From contig CAMPJJ010000041.1 in NCBI GenBank assembly GCA_946886855.1, positions 1 through 44,401 of the forward strand: 44,401 bases of DNA, read 5' to 3'. The position numbers and the translations under genes were made by a program. Shown one piece after another: positions 1 to 8,148 of this stretch (its first letter is position 1; every line of letters begins with the position of its first letter). A model generated the notes under the pieces. It was not told where the DNA came from. It searched no databases and saw nothing but the letters and a program-made list of their open reading frames with translations. This DNA comes from an uncultured Roseateles sp. GTDB taxonomy: Bacteria > Pseudomonadota > Gammaproteobacteria > Burkholderiales > Burkholderiaceae.

Positions 1-56
1 GGGTGAGCGGGTGGTGGAAAGGGGGGTTGGTGCTGCGGGATCGGATGTCAGGAATT

Positions 57-86
57 CGAATTGCTTGCTAATTGTTTGCGTGCGAA
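57..86. promoter_or_regulatory. Candidate OhrR operator, second site
   Basis: This AT-rich patch contains the imperfect dyad GCTAATTGTTTGC (67-79) and, over about 25 bases, resembles the block at 641-670 in front of the regulator gene. In matching orientation the two share CTTGC, AATT, a TT-GC core and a closing CGAA. It lies just past the 3' end of the regulator gene. OhrR regulators commonly control an adjacent ohr gene, so I infer that this site belongs to a leftward gene starting before base 1. No start codon for it is visible here. The match is by eye. Confidence 0.42.
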
Positions 87-131
87 GTAATCGGTGCGGG
101 GAAGCGATGTTCGAGTTCTTCTGGCTGGCGC

Positions 132-626
132 TCAGCCGGCCTTGCGGGCCATGCGTTCGCGGAGCACGAGCAGGCGGTCGCGGAGTTCCATCAGCTCGGA
201 GAGGTCCGAGTCCGAGGCGTCGACGATGCACTGCGGCAGATGCGCGGAGCGCTTGCGCAGCGCGCGGCCGGCGGTGGTCAGCGTGATCAGCACCTGGCGC
301 TCGTCCTGCGGCGAGCGGTCGCGGCTGACCAGGCCTGCGGATTCCAGCCGCTTCAGCAGCGGGGTCACGGTCGGGGAGTCGAGGAACACACGCGCCGCGA
401 TCTCGCCGACCGTCAGGCCGTCCCGTTCCCACAGCACCAGCATCACGAGGTACTGGGGGTAGGTGAGGTCGAGATCCTTCAGCAGTTCGCGGTAGACCTT
501 GTTCATCCCCAGCATCGTCGAGTAGATCGCGAAGCAGAGCTGTTGATCGATCTCCAGCGGCGGGCAGACGGCGTTGGCGTCGGTGCCGGTCGCCTTCTGC
601 TGCTTGGGGGGGGTGGTGCGTGCCAT
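132..626 (-). CDS. ohrR: OhrR-type MarR family organic hydroperoxide sensor
   Basis: Predicted 164-residue winged-helix repressor. Family knowledge: OhrR represses ohr and itself, and releases DNA when its N-terminal cysteine is oxidised by organic hydroperoxides. The sequence shows the diagnostic segment QLCFAIYS with the reactive Cys31, followed by [12 protein letters not shown] and the wing region (residues about 67-118) with [20 protein letters not shown] and the DERQV wing. A second cysteine at 133 sits where two-cysteine OhrRs carry the resolving residue, so this looks like the 2-Cys class. The start at 626 is preferred over an in-frame ATG at 662 because the latter lies inside the putative operator. 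The upstream gene is divergent. The family call is strong; the partner ohr would lie outside the window. Confidence 0.88.
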   Translation of the reverse strand: MARTTPPKQQKATGTDANAVCPPLEIDQQLCFAIYSTMLGMNKVYRELLKDLDLTYPQYLVMLVLWERDGLTVGEIAARVFLDSPTVTPLLKRLESAGLVSRDRSPQDERQVLITLTTAGRALRKRSAHLPQCIVDASDSDLSELMELRDRLLVLRERMARKAG

Positions 627-640
627 GGGGTGAACTTTAA

Positions 641-670
641 TTCGTGTGCGAATGAATTGCAAGCGAATTT
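641..670. promoter_or_regulatory. Candidate OhrR autoregulatory operator
   Basis: Immediately upstream of the regulator start, bases 647-662 read TGCGAATGAATTGCAA, a near-perfect dyad of TGC-AAT half sites in an AT-rich island within GC-rich DNA. It resembles published AT-rich OhrR sites in general form and the second site at 57-86. It also lies between two divergent genes and ends only about 25 bases before the start of the gene to the right, so it could affect both. Its function is inferred. Confidence 0.5.
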
Positions 671-695
671 GTCACCGGAGGCGGAGTTCCTGGAA

Positions 696-1802
696 ATGGG
701 CAGCATGCGCCGCGAGGCTGGGACGGCGAACATGAACGACAACAACCGAAGTGACGACAAGGACGCTCCCCCATCGCCGGAGGAGGCTGCCGGTGCCGGT
801 GCAGCGCCGGCGGTCCCGGGCGGGCGCGGCATGAAGGCCTGGGTGCCGGTATTGGCGGGCGCCCTGTACGGGCTGCTGATGCGCGTCATCTTCGGCGGGC
901 TCCCCGGTGTCGCGCCCTGGCTCGGACTTCCCGAGGAGACGGGCTTGGTGATGAGCACCGGTTTCGTTGTGGCGGCACCGTTGGTGCTGGGTGCCATCAC
1001 CGTGTACATGATGCGGGCCGCGCCCGGCCATCCCGGCCCGACCTGGACGCAAGCGGCCTCCATTCCCTTGGGCGCGACTGTGCTGATGATGATCGGCGCG
1101 ATGCTGACGATGCTGGAGGGGGCCATTTGCGTCATCCTCCTGTCGCCGTTGTTCCTCGTGTTGGCGTCGACTGGCGGCCTGGCAATGAACCTGGTCCTGC
1201 GAACCACGCGGGTGGGTGGCGTGCAGATGGGCGTGCTGGCCACGTTGCCGCTGTTGTTCACTGTCGTGGAGCGGCCTTTGACCGTCGAGCAGTGGCAGCG
1301 CATCGACCACTCGGTGGTCGTGGCGGCGACGCCGGAGCGCGTCTGGTCGGAGATCGTCGCGGCGCGGGACATCCGGCGGGAGGATTTCCCTCGCACCTGG
1401 ATCCACCTCATCGGCGTGCCGCGGCCCGTCGAAGGCGTCAATCGTGCGACGCCGCAGGGCGAGGTCCGCGAGTCCCGCTGGGAACACGGCGTTCATTTCC
1501 TTGGCCGTGTCACCGAGCGCGTCGAGGGGCGCCGACTCGCGTGGCGCTACGAGTTCGCGCCGGATTCCTTCCCGCCCGGCACGATGGACGATCACGTCGT
1601 CATCGGCGGACGCCACTTCGATCTCGGCGAAACGCGCTTCACGCTGACCCCCGTCGATGCGACGCACACGCGGTTGGACATCGAGGCCCACTACCGCGTC
1701 ACGTCGGGCTTCAATTTCTACGCCGTGCCGGTCGTGGACTTCCTGGGGCGCGACTTCGTCGACGGGCTGATGGCGCTGTACAAGCGCCGGAGCGAAGCCT
1801 GA
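696..1802 (+). CDS. Membrane protein with C-terminal SRPBCC domain
   Basis: Predicted 368 residues. After a polar N-terminus rich in Asp, Asn, Ala and Gly, about five hydrophobic segments follow in the first half (MKAWVPVLAGALYGLLMRVIF, then a segment at STGFVVAAPLVLGAITVYMM, then three more). The C-terminal 170 residues look like a SRPBCC/polyketide-cyclase-type ligand-binding fold, starting at RIDHSVVVAATPERVWSEIV and ending in a long helix DFVDGLMALYKRR. The start at 696 has a Shine-Dalgarno GGAG at 683-686; an alternative ATG at 732 would give 356 residues. The gene is convergent with the next one, with only 4 bases between the stops. No specific ligand or pathway can be named. Confidence 0.72.
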   Translation: MGSMRREAGTANMNDNNRSDDKDAPPSPEEAAGAGAAPAVPGGRGMKAWVPVLAGALYGLLMRVIFGGLPGVAPWLGLPEETGLVMSTGFVVAAPLVLGAITVYMMRAAPGHPGPTWTQAASIPLGATVLMMIGAMLTMLEGAICVILLSPLFLVLASTGGLAMNLVLRTTRVGGVQMGVLATLPLLFTVVERPLTVEQWQRIDHSVVVAATPERVWSEIVAARDIRREDFPRTWIHLIGVPRPVEGVNRATPQGEVRESRWEHGVHFLGRVTERVEGRRLAWRYEFAPDSFPPGTMDDHVVIGGRHFDLGETRFTLTPVDATHTRLDIEAHYRVTSGFNFYAVPVVDFLGRDFVDGLMALYKRRSEA

Positions 1803-1806
1803 GGGT

Positions 1807-2556
1807 TCACTCGGGCTTCTTCGTGCAGAAGAACTCCCAGACCGACTTCGGCTTGCCGTAACGGTTGAGCGTGCGCTTGTCCAGGTGCTCGATGTCGAAG
1901 CACGCGGCGAGCACGTCCTCGATCTTCCCGCGGGTGAAGAACTGCTTGGCGACGCCGTCGACGATCGTGAGCGTCCAGGACGACGCGTCGTCCGGCGCGC
2001 CGTAGTGCCAGTCGTCCTCGGCGTTGACGCAGCCGATCAGGCGGCCACCCGGCGCCAGCACGCGGGCGATCTCGCAGAGCGCGCGTTGCGTATCGCCGCG
2101 GTCGAAGTAATGCAGCGACAGCTGCGCCACGGCCAGGTCGAATTCGCCGTCGGCCAGCATCGGCATCGCGCGCACGTCGGCCAGCACGTGCCGCGCCCGC
2201 GGCGACTGCTGCCGGCAGCGCGCGAGCGCCTCGGCCGAGATGTCGATGCCGGTGACGTCCACGCCCAACTCCAGCAACGCCGCCGTCTCCCAGCCGTCGC
2301 CGCAGCCGATGTCCAACGCCCGGCGCACGCCGGGCAGGCGGTGCTGCCAGCCGCTGAGCCAGGCTTCGTCCTGACTGAGCGGCTGCGCGGCGTAGCGGCG
2401 GTCCCAGATGTCCGACGCGGGCTCGCCCGGGGCGCTCGCGTCGCGCGGCAAGAGGGGAGTGGAAGGTGCCGGCGTTGTCCGGGAGGTGGAGGGATCGCCG
2501 AGTTCCGGCGTCTCGTCGTCGTGGCGGGCAGGGTGATCCGGCGATGGGACGTTCAT
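1807..2556 (-). CDS. Class I SAM-dependent methyltransferase
   Basis: Predicted 249 residues. A proline- and threonine-rich N-terminal 45 residues precedes a Rossmann methyltransferase domain. Motif I is LDIGCGDGWE (residues 81-90), followed by an acidic residue at the end of strand 2 (VTGIDIS) and by ADVRAMPMLADGEFDLAVAQLSLHYFD, typical of Methyltransf_11/25 families. The sequence ends with FFCTKKPE. The substrate cannot be read from the sequence; close relatives are usually annotated only as class I methyltransferases. The gene is convergent with the SRPBCC gene on its left and divergent from the exported protein on its right, so it is probably monocistronic. Confidence 0.82.
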   Translation of the reverse strand: MNVPSPDHPARHDDETPELGDPSTSRTTPAPSTPLLPRDASAPGEPASDIWDRRYAAQPLSQDEAWLSGWQHRLPGVRRALDIGCGDGWETAALLELGVDVTGIDISAEALARCRQQSPRARHVLADVRAMPMLADGEFDLAVAQLSLHYFDRGDTQRALCEIARVLAPGGRLIGCVNAEDDWHYGAPDDASSWTLTIVDGVAKQFFTRGKIEDVLAACFDIEHLDKRTLNRYGKPKSVWEFFCTKKPE

Positions 2557-2830
2557 GGCGGCGAGCCTACCGCGAGTCGAAGCCGCGCTCCGCGGCGGCA
2601 GGCGTTGTCACCCCGATACAGGCGACAGCTCCGCCGCGGTTGTCCTGCCGGACCGGGCGCGCACTTCTTCACGCGCCGCCAGTGATCGCGGGCGCTTTCC
2701 CCCTTGAGGGCGAGCGGTGGCGGTCGCCTTTCCCCTTAGCGTGTCGACCGTCGCGCGGCCTCAAGAGGAAAGACGTCGCGCGATGTCGATGTCCCAGCCC
2801 CGCGATCGCGGCAACCCAACCAGCAATCCC

Positions 2831-3595
2831 ATGAAGAAGCAGTCGTTCGTCTCCGCCGGCCTGATGGCCCTGGCCTGTGCCGCCGTGGCCCAGCCGCAGA
2901 CCCAGGAAGTCTTGCCGCCGGCCCTCGCGGCGTCGGCCGTGGAGGCCGCCCCGGCGGCGCCCGCCGTCGCCGTCGCCGAGGCCGCGCCCGCGCCCGCGCC
3001 CGCGCCTTTGGCCGCCTACTCCGGCATCGTGCCCATCCAGATCGACCGCTCGACCGAGCCGGGCACCAAGTACCCCGACGACGTGCTGCGTCTGGTCAAC
3101 AAGTCGGACCGGTCCAAGGACGCCGCGCTGCTCGTCGTCGGCGCGCTGCTGGGTTCGTTCCGCACGCCCGTGGGCAAGGACGACTACAAGGGCGAGAAGA
3201 TCGATGCCATGCCGCATCCGGCCGGGCGCGACCTGCCGACGGCCCTGGGTGCGTCGATCGACACCTGGACGCGCGACAACGTGTCGGGCCGCCAGTTCAA
3301 GAAGGCGATGTTCATCCGCAACGATGTCTACGCGCTGGTCTTCCGGGACTACAAGGACGAGACGCCGTTCTACGACCTGAAGATCGTGACGACGATCTCC
3401 CGCAAGCCCGACGGCGCCGGCTGGCTGTCCGCCGGCGAGCAGGTCCAGTGCAGTTTCTCGGACGACAAGTCGTCCAACACGCTGGCGGACTGGCAGGCCG
3501 ACGGCTACGCCCGGCTCAAGGCCGCGGAGCGCCAGTTCCTCGACGACTGCGTCAAGACCGCGCAGGCCGCGCTGCCGAAGCTGCTGGCCCCCTGA
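2831..3595 (+). CDS. Exported protein of unknown function
   Basis: Predicted 254 residues. The N-terminus MKKQSFVSAGLMALACAAVAQPQ is a good Sec signal peptide with likely cleavage after AVA. It is followed by an Ala/Pro/Glu-rich linker of about 45 residues and then a soluble domain without a family I recognise (GIVPIQIDRSTEPGTKYPDD onward, with NNVSG-like loops and two Cys near the C-terminus, CSFSDD and DDCVK). No ribosome-binding site is obvious before this ATG. An in-frame ATG at 2783 has AGAGGAA twelve bases upstream but would add a polar tail before the signal peptide. Lipoprotein status is unlikely because the Cys lacks Leu at -3. Confidence 0.62.
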   Translation: MKKQSFVSAGLMALACAAVAQPQTQEVLPPALAASAVEAAPAAPAVAVAEAAPAPAPAPLAAYSGIVPIQIDRSTEPGTKYPDDVLRLVNKSDRSKDAALLVVGALLGSFRTPVGKDDYKGEKIDAMPHPAGRDLPTALGASIDTWTRDNVSGRQFKKAMFIRNDVYALVFRDYKDETPFYDLKIVTTISRKPDGAGWLSAGEQVQCSFSDDKSSNTLADWQADGYARLKAAERQFLDDCVKTAQAALPKLLAP

Positions 3596-3632
3596 GTCCG
3601 GCGTCGCCGGGCATCGGCAACGATCGGACACC

Positions 3633-3658
3633 GACAGCGGCCCTCCGGGGCCGCCGTC
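3633..3658. terminator. Hairpin between convergent genes
   Basis: GCGGCCC (3637-3643) and GGGCCGC (3648-3654) pair around a TCCG loop. A further GAC/GTC pair follows after one mismatch. It sits between the stop of the exported protein and the stop of the TonB receptor gene. There is only GTT and no real T-tract, so a bidirectional terminator role is an inference from position. Confidence 0.4.
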
Positions 3659-3668
3659 GTTCCTGCCG

Positions 3669-5852
3669 TCAGAACTCCTTCGTCAGGCTCACGTAGACCG
3701 TGCGGCGTTGGCCATACTGCGGCGCGCCGACACCGATGCCCGAGCCGTCACGCAGCTGGTAGCCCTTGTCGAAGAGGTTGAGCACCGACAGCCGCGCCTC
3801 CACCGGACCGCCGCCGAGGTCGAACTTCTTGCTCACGTCCGCATTGACGCTGGTGTACGAGGGCAGGTGCGTGGTGTTGGCGAAACCGTTGCGCAGGCCG
3901 CTGCCGAACAGCGCGCTCGCGCCGACCGCGTAGCCGTCGTCCAGCCGCACGTTGACGCCGGCCGAAGCGCTCAGCTTCTGCTCGTGGTCCAGGTGCACCC
4001 AGTGGTTGGCGATGAAGTCGAGCTCGTCCTGCTCGAAGTTGAACTGGCCCGTCTCGACCTGCTGCGCGCGGGCGTGCGTGGTGCCGAGGTTGGCGTAGGC
4101 CGACCAGGTCCGTTCCTTGTAGCTGGCCGACAGGTCGACGCCGTAGATGCGGCCCTTCGCATAGTTGAAGGCTGAGTAGATCAGCGCGTTGCCGAACTGG
4201 CCCTCGTCCTGCAGGTGCCGCACCGCGCGGTAGTAGCCGTCGATGCCCAGCGTCAGCTTGGGCGTGACCTGCCAGGCGGCGCCGGCGTCGTAGTAGTTCG
4301 AGCGCTCCGAGCGCACCGCCGTGTCCGCGTCGGTCGGCAGCGCGTTGGTCGTGCCGGCGAAGGCCGCCACCGAGGTGGTGTCGATCTTCTCGGTCGGCGG
4401 CGGCGTGAAGTAGCGCGCGTAGCCCGCATGCAGGCGCACCGTCGGCGCCGCATCCCAGACGAGACCGATGCGCGGGCTCAGCTGGTGCTCCTTCGTGACC
4501 GTGTCGACCTCGTCGTAACGCGCGCCGTAGTTCAGCGTCAGCGTGCGGTCCAGCTTCCATTCGTCCTGCAGGTAGGCGCCCCACAGGTGGCCGCTCAGCC
4601 GGCCACTGTCGGCGATGCTGACGGGCACGCCGCTGGTCTGGTTGCCATCATCGTCGGCCGGGAAGACCAGCGCGTCGTTGACCGTGCTGGCGTGCTCGTG
4701 CTGCGCGAAGAGGCCGGTGCGGATCGTGTGCGCGCTGTCGAGTCGCCAGCTCGCATCGGCCTGCACGCCGTTGGCCTCGTTGCGGCGCAGGATGTCGGCG
4801 GCGACGCCGAGGTATTGCAGGTCGCCGGTCATGTCCGGCGCGTAGTGGACGTCGGTGTAGCGGTGGAACAGCGAGACCTGGTAATCGATGTCGCGGCCGA
4901 TCACGCTCTGGTAGCTGACGACGGCGAAGCGGTTGCGCTCGCGCTGGTGCGCGTCCAGGGTGCTGGAGTCCTTGTCCGGCGTGCCGTCGAGGGTGAAGGC
5001 GGTCGACTGGCCCGGCGAATTCGGGATCTGGAAGCGGTTGTCGGTGACGCCGGCCATCGCGGTGATGCGGCTGTCGTCGTCGAGCAGGTAGGACACCAGC
5101 CCGAAGCCCTTGCCCTGGTGCGTGCGGTCGTGCAGCGCGTCGCGCGAGGGCGTCGGGTTCTCGATGCCCAGGTCGTTGCCGAGGAAGGAGCCGCTGAACT
5201 CGTAGCTCAGCCGGCCCTGCGTGCCGTGCACCGACAGGTCGAGCTCGCGCGAGCGCTGCGTGCCCAGCGTGATCCCGGCGCTGCCGGCGAAGGGCTTGTC
5301 ATCGTCGCCCACGCCCTTGGTCGTGATGTCCACGATGCCGGCGGTCCGGTAGCCGTATTGCGCCGGCAGCGCGCCGGTCAGCAGGCTGATGCTGTCGGCG
5401 AAGCGCGTCTCCAGCGTCTGGCCGAAGCCGCTGATGGCCTCGGGGATGACCACGCCGTTGATGCGGTACTGCAGGTTGGCATGGTCGCCGCGCACATGCA
5501 GGCCGCCGTAGGAGTCCTGCACGACGCCCGGCGTCTGCAGCAGCACCTGGTTGAGCGGCGTGTCGTCGCCTTGCGGCAGGCGGGCGATGTCGGCCTTGTC
5601 GAACTTGTAGATCGTGCTGCCGGTGTCCGGCGACAGGCCGTTGCGCGCCGCGTCGAGGCGGCTGCGCGCACCCTGGATCTGGACGGTCGGCAGCGGGGTG
5701 CCGCCGGCGGCGGTGGGCGCGTCGACCGTGCTGGCCGTGGCGGCGACGGTGGCAGAGGAGGCGGTGTCATCGGCGCGCGCCGGCAGCGCGTGCAGCAGCG
5801 GATAGGCGAGCGACAGGGACAGCGCGAGCACGCGCAGGGGAGGATGGGTCAT
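3669..5852 (-). CDS. TonB-dependent outer-membrane receptor
   Basis: Predicted 727 residues, normal for the family. A signal peptide ends near ALPARA (residue about 27). It is followed by a TonB-box-like segment LPTVQIQGAR and a plug domain (about 60-180) with LNQVLLQTPGVVQDSYGGLHVRGDHANLQYRINGV and ITTKG. The rest is a beta barrel ending in Phe (VYVSLTKEF), the usual outer-membrane C-terminal signature. The ligand is unknown. It is not obviously a siderophore receptor: I see no Fur box upstream, and the preceding same-strand gene is a His/Cys-containing DUF2946-like protein, a pairing seen near copper or other metal receptors. The operon is plausible but has a 171-base gap. Confidence 0.9.
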   Translation of the reverse strand: MTHPPLRVLALSLSLAYPLLHALPARADDTASSATVAATASTVDAPTAAGGTPLPTVQIQGARSRLDAARNGLSPDTGSTIYKFDKADIARLPQGDDTPLNQVLLQTPGVVQDSYGGLHVRGDHANLQYRINGVVIPEAISGFGQTLETRFADSISLLTGALPAQYGYRTAGIVDITTKGVGDDDKPFAGSAGITLGTQRSRELDLSVHGTQGRLSYEFSGSFLGNDLGIENPTPSRDALHDRTHQGKGFGLVSYLLDDDSRITAMAGVTDNRFQIPNSPGQSTAFTLDGTPDKDSSTLDAHQRERNRFAVVSYQSVIGRDIDYQVSLFHRYTDVHYAPDMTGDLQYLGVAADILRRNEANGVQADASWRLDSAHTIRTGLFAQHEHASTVNDALVFPADDDGNQTSGVPVSIADSGRLSGHLWGAYLQDEWKLDRTLTLNYGARYDEVDTVTKEHQLSPRIGLVWDAAPTVRLHAGYARYFTPPPTEKIDTTSVAAFAGTTNALPTDADTAVRSERSNYYDAGAAWQVTPKLTLGIDGYYRAVRHLQDEGQFGNALIYSAFNYAKGRIYGVDLSASYKERTWSAYANLGTTHARAQQVETGQFNFEQDELDFIANHWVHLDHEQKLSASAGVNVRLDDGYAVGASALFGSGLRNGFANTTHLPSYTSVNADVSKKFDLGGGPVEARLSVLNLFDKGYQLRDGSGIGVGAPQYGQRRTVYVSLTKEF

Positions 5853-6023
5853 GGTGGATCTCTGGCAATCTGGATTCGGTCGAGCGCAGGCCGGCCGATG
5901 AGGCCAGGTGGTCGTTGCCCGGTCGTCGAAGGCTTCAACGGAACGATGGATCGTGAGAAGCGTTCAGGCGCGGGCAGACGCCGGCAAACACCGGAAAACG
6001 GCGCTGCGCTCAGGAGGTCGAGG

Positions 6024-6413
6024 TCAGATCGACAGGGGAGGACCGCGGCTGCGCGGCGGCGGTGCGGGCATCGAGCGCGTGACGCGCTCGGCGGCGGCCG
6101 CCTGGACGTGGACGGCCTCGGCCAGTGCGAGCACCGGGGCTTCGGCGCGGGCCGACGCGGCCAGGTCGTCGAAGGCCAGGCAGACCTCGCACAGCTGATC
6201 CGCGGTCTGGTCGTCCGGATCGGCGTGGGCGACGTCGTCATGACCCGCTTGCGCAGTCGGCGAGGCGGCCATGGCGGTCGCTTGAGCGACGGACGCTCCC
6301 GCCGACGCATGCCCCCGCGCACCGGTCAGATGACCGATGCCATGCCACACCGCGCCCTGCTGCGAGAGCAGCATGAACAGCGGGAGCAGCAAGTGCAGGA
6401 GGTGCTTGCGCAT
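6024..6413 (-). CDS. DUF2946-like exported His/Cys protein
   Basis: Predicted 129 residues. A hydrophobic N-terminus (MRKHLLHLLLPLFMLLSQ) could be a signal or anchor. It is followed by several His residues (WHGIGH, GHASAG, GHDDVAHAD) and the motif DQLCEVCLAFDDLA with Cys75 and Cys78. This arrangement is typical of the small DUF2946 family, often suspected of metal handling although no activity is established. It is the first gene of a possible pair with the TonB-dependent receptor downstream. The start is the only ATG that keeps the hydrophobic segment. The family assignment is by recognition of the CxxCLAF pattern. Confidence 0.7.
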   Translation of the reverse strand: MRKHLLHLLLPLFMLLSQQGAVWHGIGHLTGARGHASAGASVAQATAMAASPTAQAGHDDVAHADPDDQTADQLCEVCLAFDDLAASARAEAPVLALAEAVHVQAAAAERVTRSMPAPPPRSRGPPLSI

Positions 6414-6670
6414 GGCGCGGAATTATGAAGGCCGGCAGGCGTCCGGCCGAACGTCAGGCTGTCGCCAAGCTGTCGTCGTCTTCGGGGCGGATCGAGCATG
6501 AACAGCACGTGAGCAGCGCGTGAAGAGGGGGCGAGCGCGGAGCGAACGCGGGGCGATCGCTGGCGGGGCTGCCACTCAGGCGCGGATTCCCGCCAGTCGC
6601 CGCACGGGGTCGCCGCGCGATCCGGGGGCTGGCCACACTGGCCACCGTCATCCGACCTTGGAGCGTTCCC

Positions 6671-7351
6671 ATGAAGATGCCTGTCGCCGCCTGGTTCCGC
6701 GAGAACCGCAGCTTCCTGCTGTTCCTCGTCGGCTTCCTGTTCTTCCGCACCGCGATCGCGGACTGGAACCCGGTGCCCAGCGGGTCGATGCGACCCACCA
6801 TCCTCGAGGGCGACGTCGTCTTCGTCGAACGCGTCGCCTACGACTGGAAGCTGCCGCTGACCGACATCTCGCTGCGCCGCGTCGGCGAGCCGCAGCGGGG
6901 CGACGTCGTCACCTTCGGCTCGCCGCGCGACGGCACGCGGCTGATCAAGCGCGTCGTCGCGGTGCCCGGCGACACCGTCGAGCTGCGCGCCGACCGGCTG
7001 ATCCTCAACGGCCAGCCGGCGGAGTATGCGTCGGTGGAAGAGGTCGCCGAGCCGCTCGCGCCCGGCGTCGAGGTCCGCGGCGTGCGCGCGGTCGAGCAGT
7101 GGGGCGGTCAGCGCCGCATCGTGCAGTTCCTGCCCGAGGTCCGCGCGCGGCGCGACTTCGGCCCCATCGTCGTGCCGGCGGAGCAGTTCTTCATGATGGG
7201 CGACAACCGCGACAACAGCGAGGACTCGCGCTTCATCGGCCTGGTGCCGCGGCGGCTGATCATCGGGCAGGCGCATCGCGTGCTCGTCTCCGCGGACATC
7301 ACCGGGCACTGGGCGCCGCGCTGGGACCGGTTCGCGGCGCCGCTGCGCTGA
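6671..7351 (+). CDS. lepB: Signal peptidase I
   Basis: Predicted 226 residues. Cleaves Sec and Tat signal peptides on the periplasmic face of the inner membrane. A single transmembrane segment (about 13-30) is followed by box B PSGSM with nucleophile Ser39, box D RLIKRVVAVPGD with general base Lys93, and box E MGDNRDNSEDSR. The strand RRLIIGQAHRVL closes the domain. E. coli LepB has two membrane segments and 324 residues; this is a shorter one-segment form. It is not next to lepA or rnc, so it may be an additional paralogue rather than the main enzyme. The start ATG follows GGAGCG. Confidence 0.93.
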   Translation: MKMPVAAWFRENRSFLLFLVGFLFFRTAIADWNPVPSGSMRPTILEGDVVFVERVAYDWKLPLTDISLRRVGEPQRGDVVTFGSPRDGTRLIKRVVAVPGDTVELRADRLILNGQPAEYASVEEVAEPLAPGVEVRGVRAVEQWGGQRRIVQFLPEVRARRDFGPIVVPAEQFFMMGDNRDNSEDSRFIGLVPRRLIIGQAHRVLVSADITGHWAPRWDRFAAPLR

Positions 7352-7362
7352 GCGACGCTCGC

Positions 7363-7971
7363 TCAAGTCTTAGGCTTGAACGGATTCGGCACTGCTTTCG
7401 AATGAATCAGGTAAGAGTGGTCCATGAGGAGGTCTGCCGACACTTCGCAGGCGGCTCGCTGCAATTCTTTCATTCGCTGAAAGTCCGAGACCAATTGGGG
7501 TCCGCGCTTGTCTTGCTCGATCGACGTCTCGAGACTTTCTTGCAACTCGCGAATTCTCGTCTCCGTCTCAAGGAGCTCATGCCGCTTCTCCTCGTACGCG
7601 TTCACTGCTTGGGCGAAGACGCGATCCGCTCGCGCGAAGAACGCCGAAGCGATCAGGGAGACGGCCAGCGGCATGACGAAGAGTTCCAGCACCTTGATCT
7701 GATTGTGCTGGCCTGCGGCCAGCTCCTTGAGTACGCCCGCCATCTGCGTGTCGTGCTGCTGCGCCGTCTCCGCAGCATGCAGGGCCGACGATTGCGATTT
7801 GTCGATATACAAGTCGCCCGCGAGAGCAGCTGCCAACAGACCGATCCCGATCGTGAAAGGAATCGAGGGATACAGTCTCCATCGAGGGCCAACGGCCAGA
7901 TAGAGGCTGACGATGATCATCAGTGCGAAGACGACAAGGGCGAACGGAAGGATGCTGTTGATGGAACTCAT
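7363..7971 (-). CDS. Membrane protein with coiled coils, unknown function
   Basis: Predicted 202 residues. Three hydrophobic segments are visible: ILPFALVVFALMIIVSLYLAV near the N-terminus, a second at IPFTIGIGLLAAALAG, and a third at LFVMPLAVSLIASAFFA after a polar stretch of about 40 residues. The C-terminal third is a charged heptad-like coiled coil (AYEEKRHELLETETRIRELQESLE). I recognise no family. An upstream in-frame ATG at 8043 would add a polar 24-residue tail and is less likely. GC content and third-position use are visibly lower than in lepB and the glutathione transferase on either side, suggesting an acquired gene. It is convergent with lepB, with 11 bases between the stops. Confidence 0.62.
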   Translation of the reverse strand: MSSINSILPFALVVFALMIIVSLYLAVGPRWRLYPSIPFTIGIGLLAAALAGDLYIDKSQSSALHAAETAQQHDTQMAGVLKELAAGQHNQIKVLELFVMPLAVSLIASAFFARADRVFAQAVNAYEEKRHELLETETRIRELQESLETSIEQDKRGPQLVSDFQRMKELQRAACEVSADLLMDHSYLIHSKAVPNPFKPKT

Positions 7972-8148
7972 TTGCCCAGTTTCGCAGGGAGTGCCTCGAA
8001 GGGGCACGTCGGCAAGCCGCGATGCGTGATGCACGGATCCCATTGACCCGTTTCCCGCAGGGTCTCTCCAGGCCCGATGAGAATGCTCAGTCGATCGCGC
8101 ATCGATGGCGTCGCGTCGGCGCCCTCACAACATCCAGACGGAATTTTC

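Noticed and set aside
4215..6428. Plus-strand open frame of about 737 codons over the TonB receptor
   Set aside because: The receptor on the minus strand has signal peptide, plug and C-terminal Phe; the plus frame shows no recognisable protein.
6429..6648. Short inverted repeats GGCCGG/CCGGCC and TGGCCA copies before lepB
   Set aside because: The stems are of six bases in GC-rich DNA and fall within chance expectation; no binding site is claimed.
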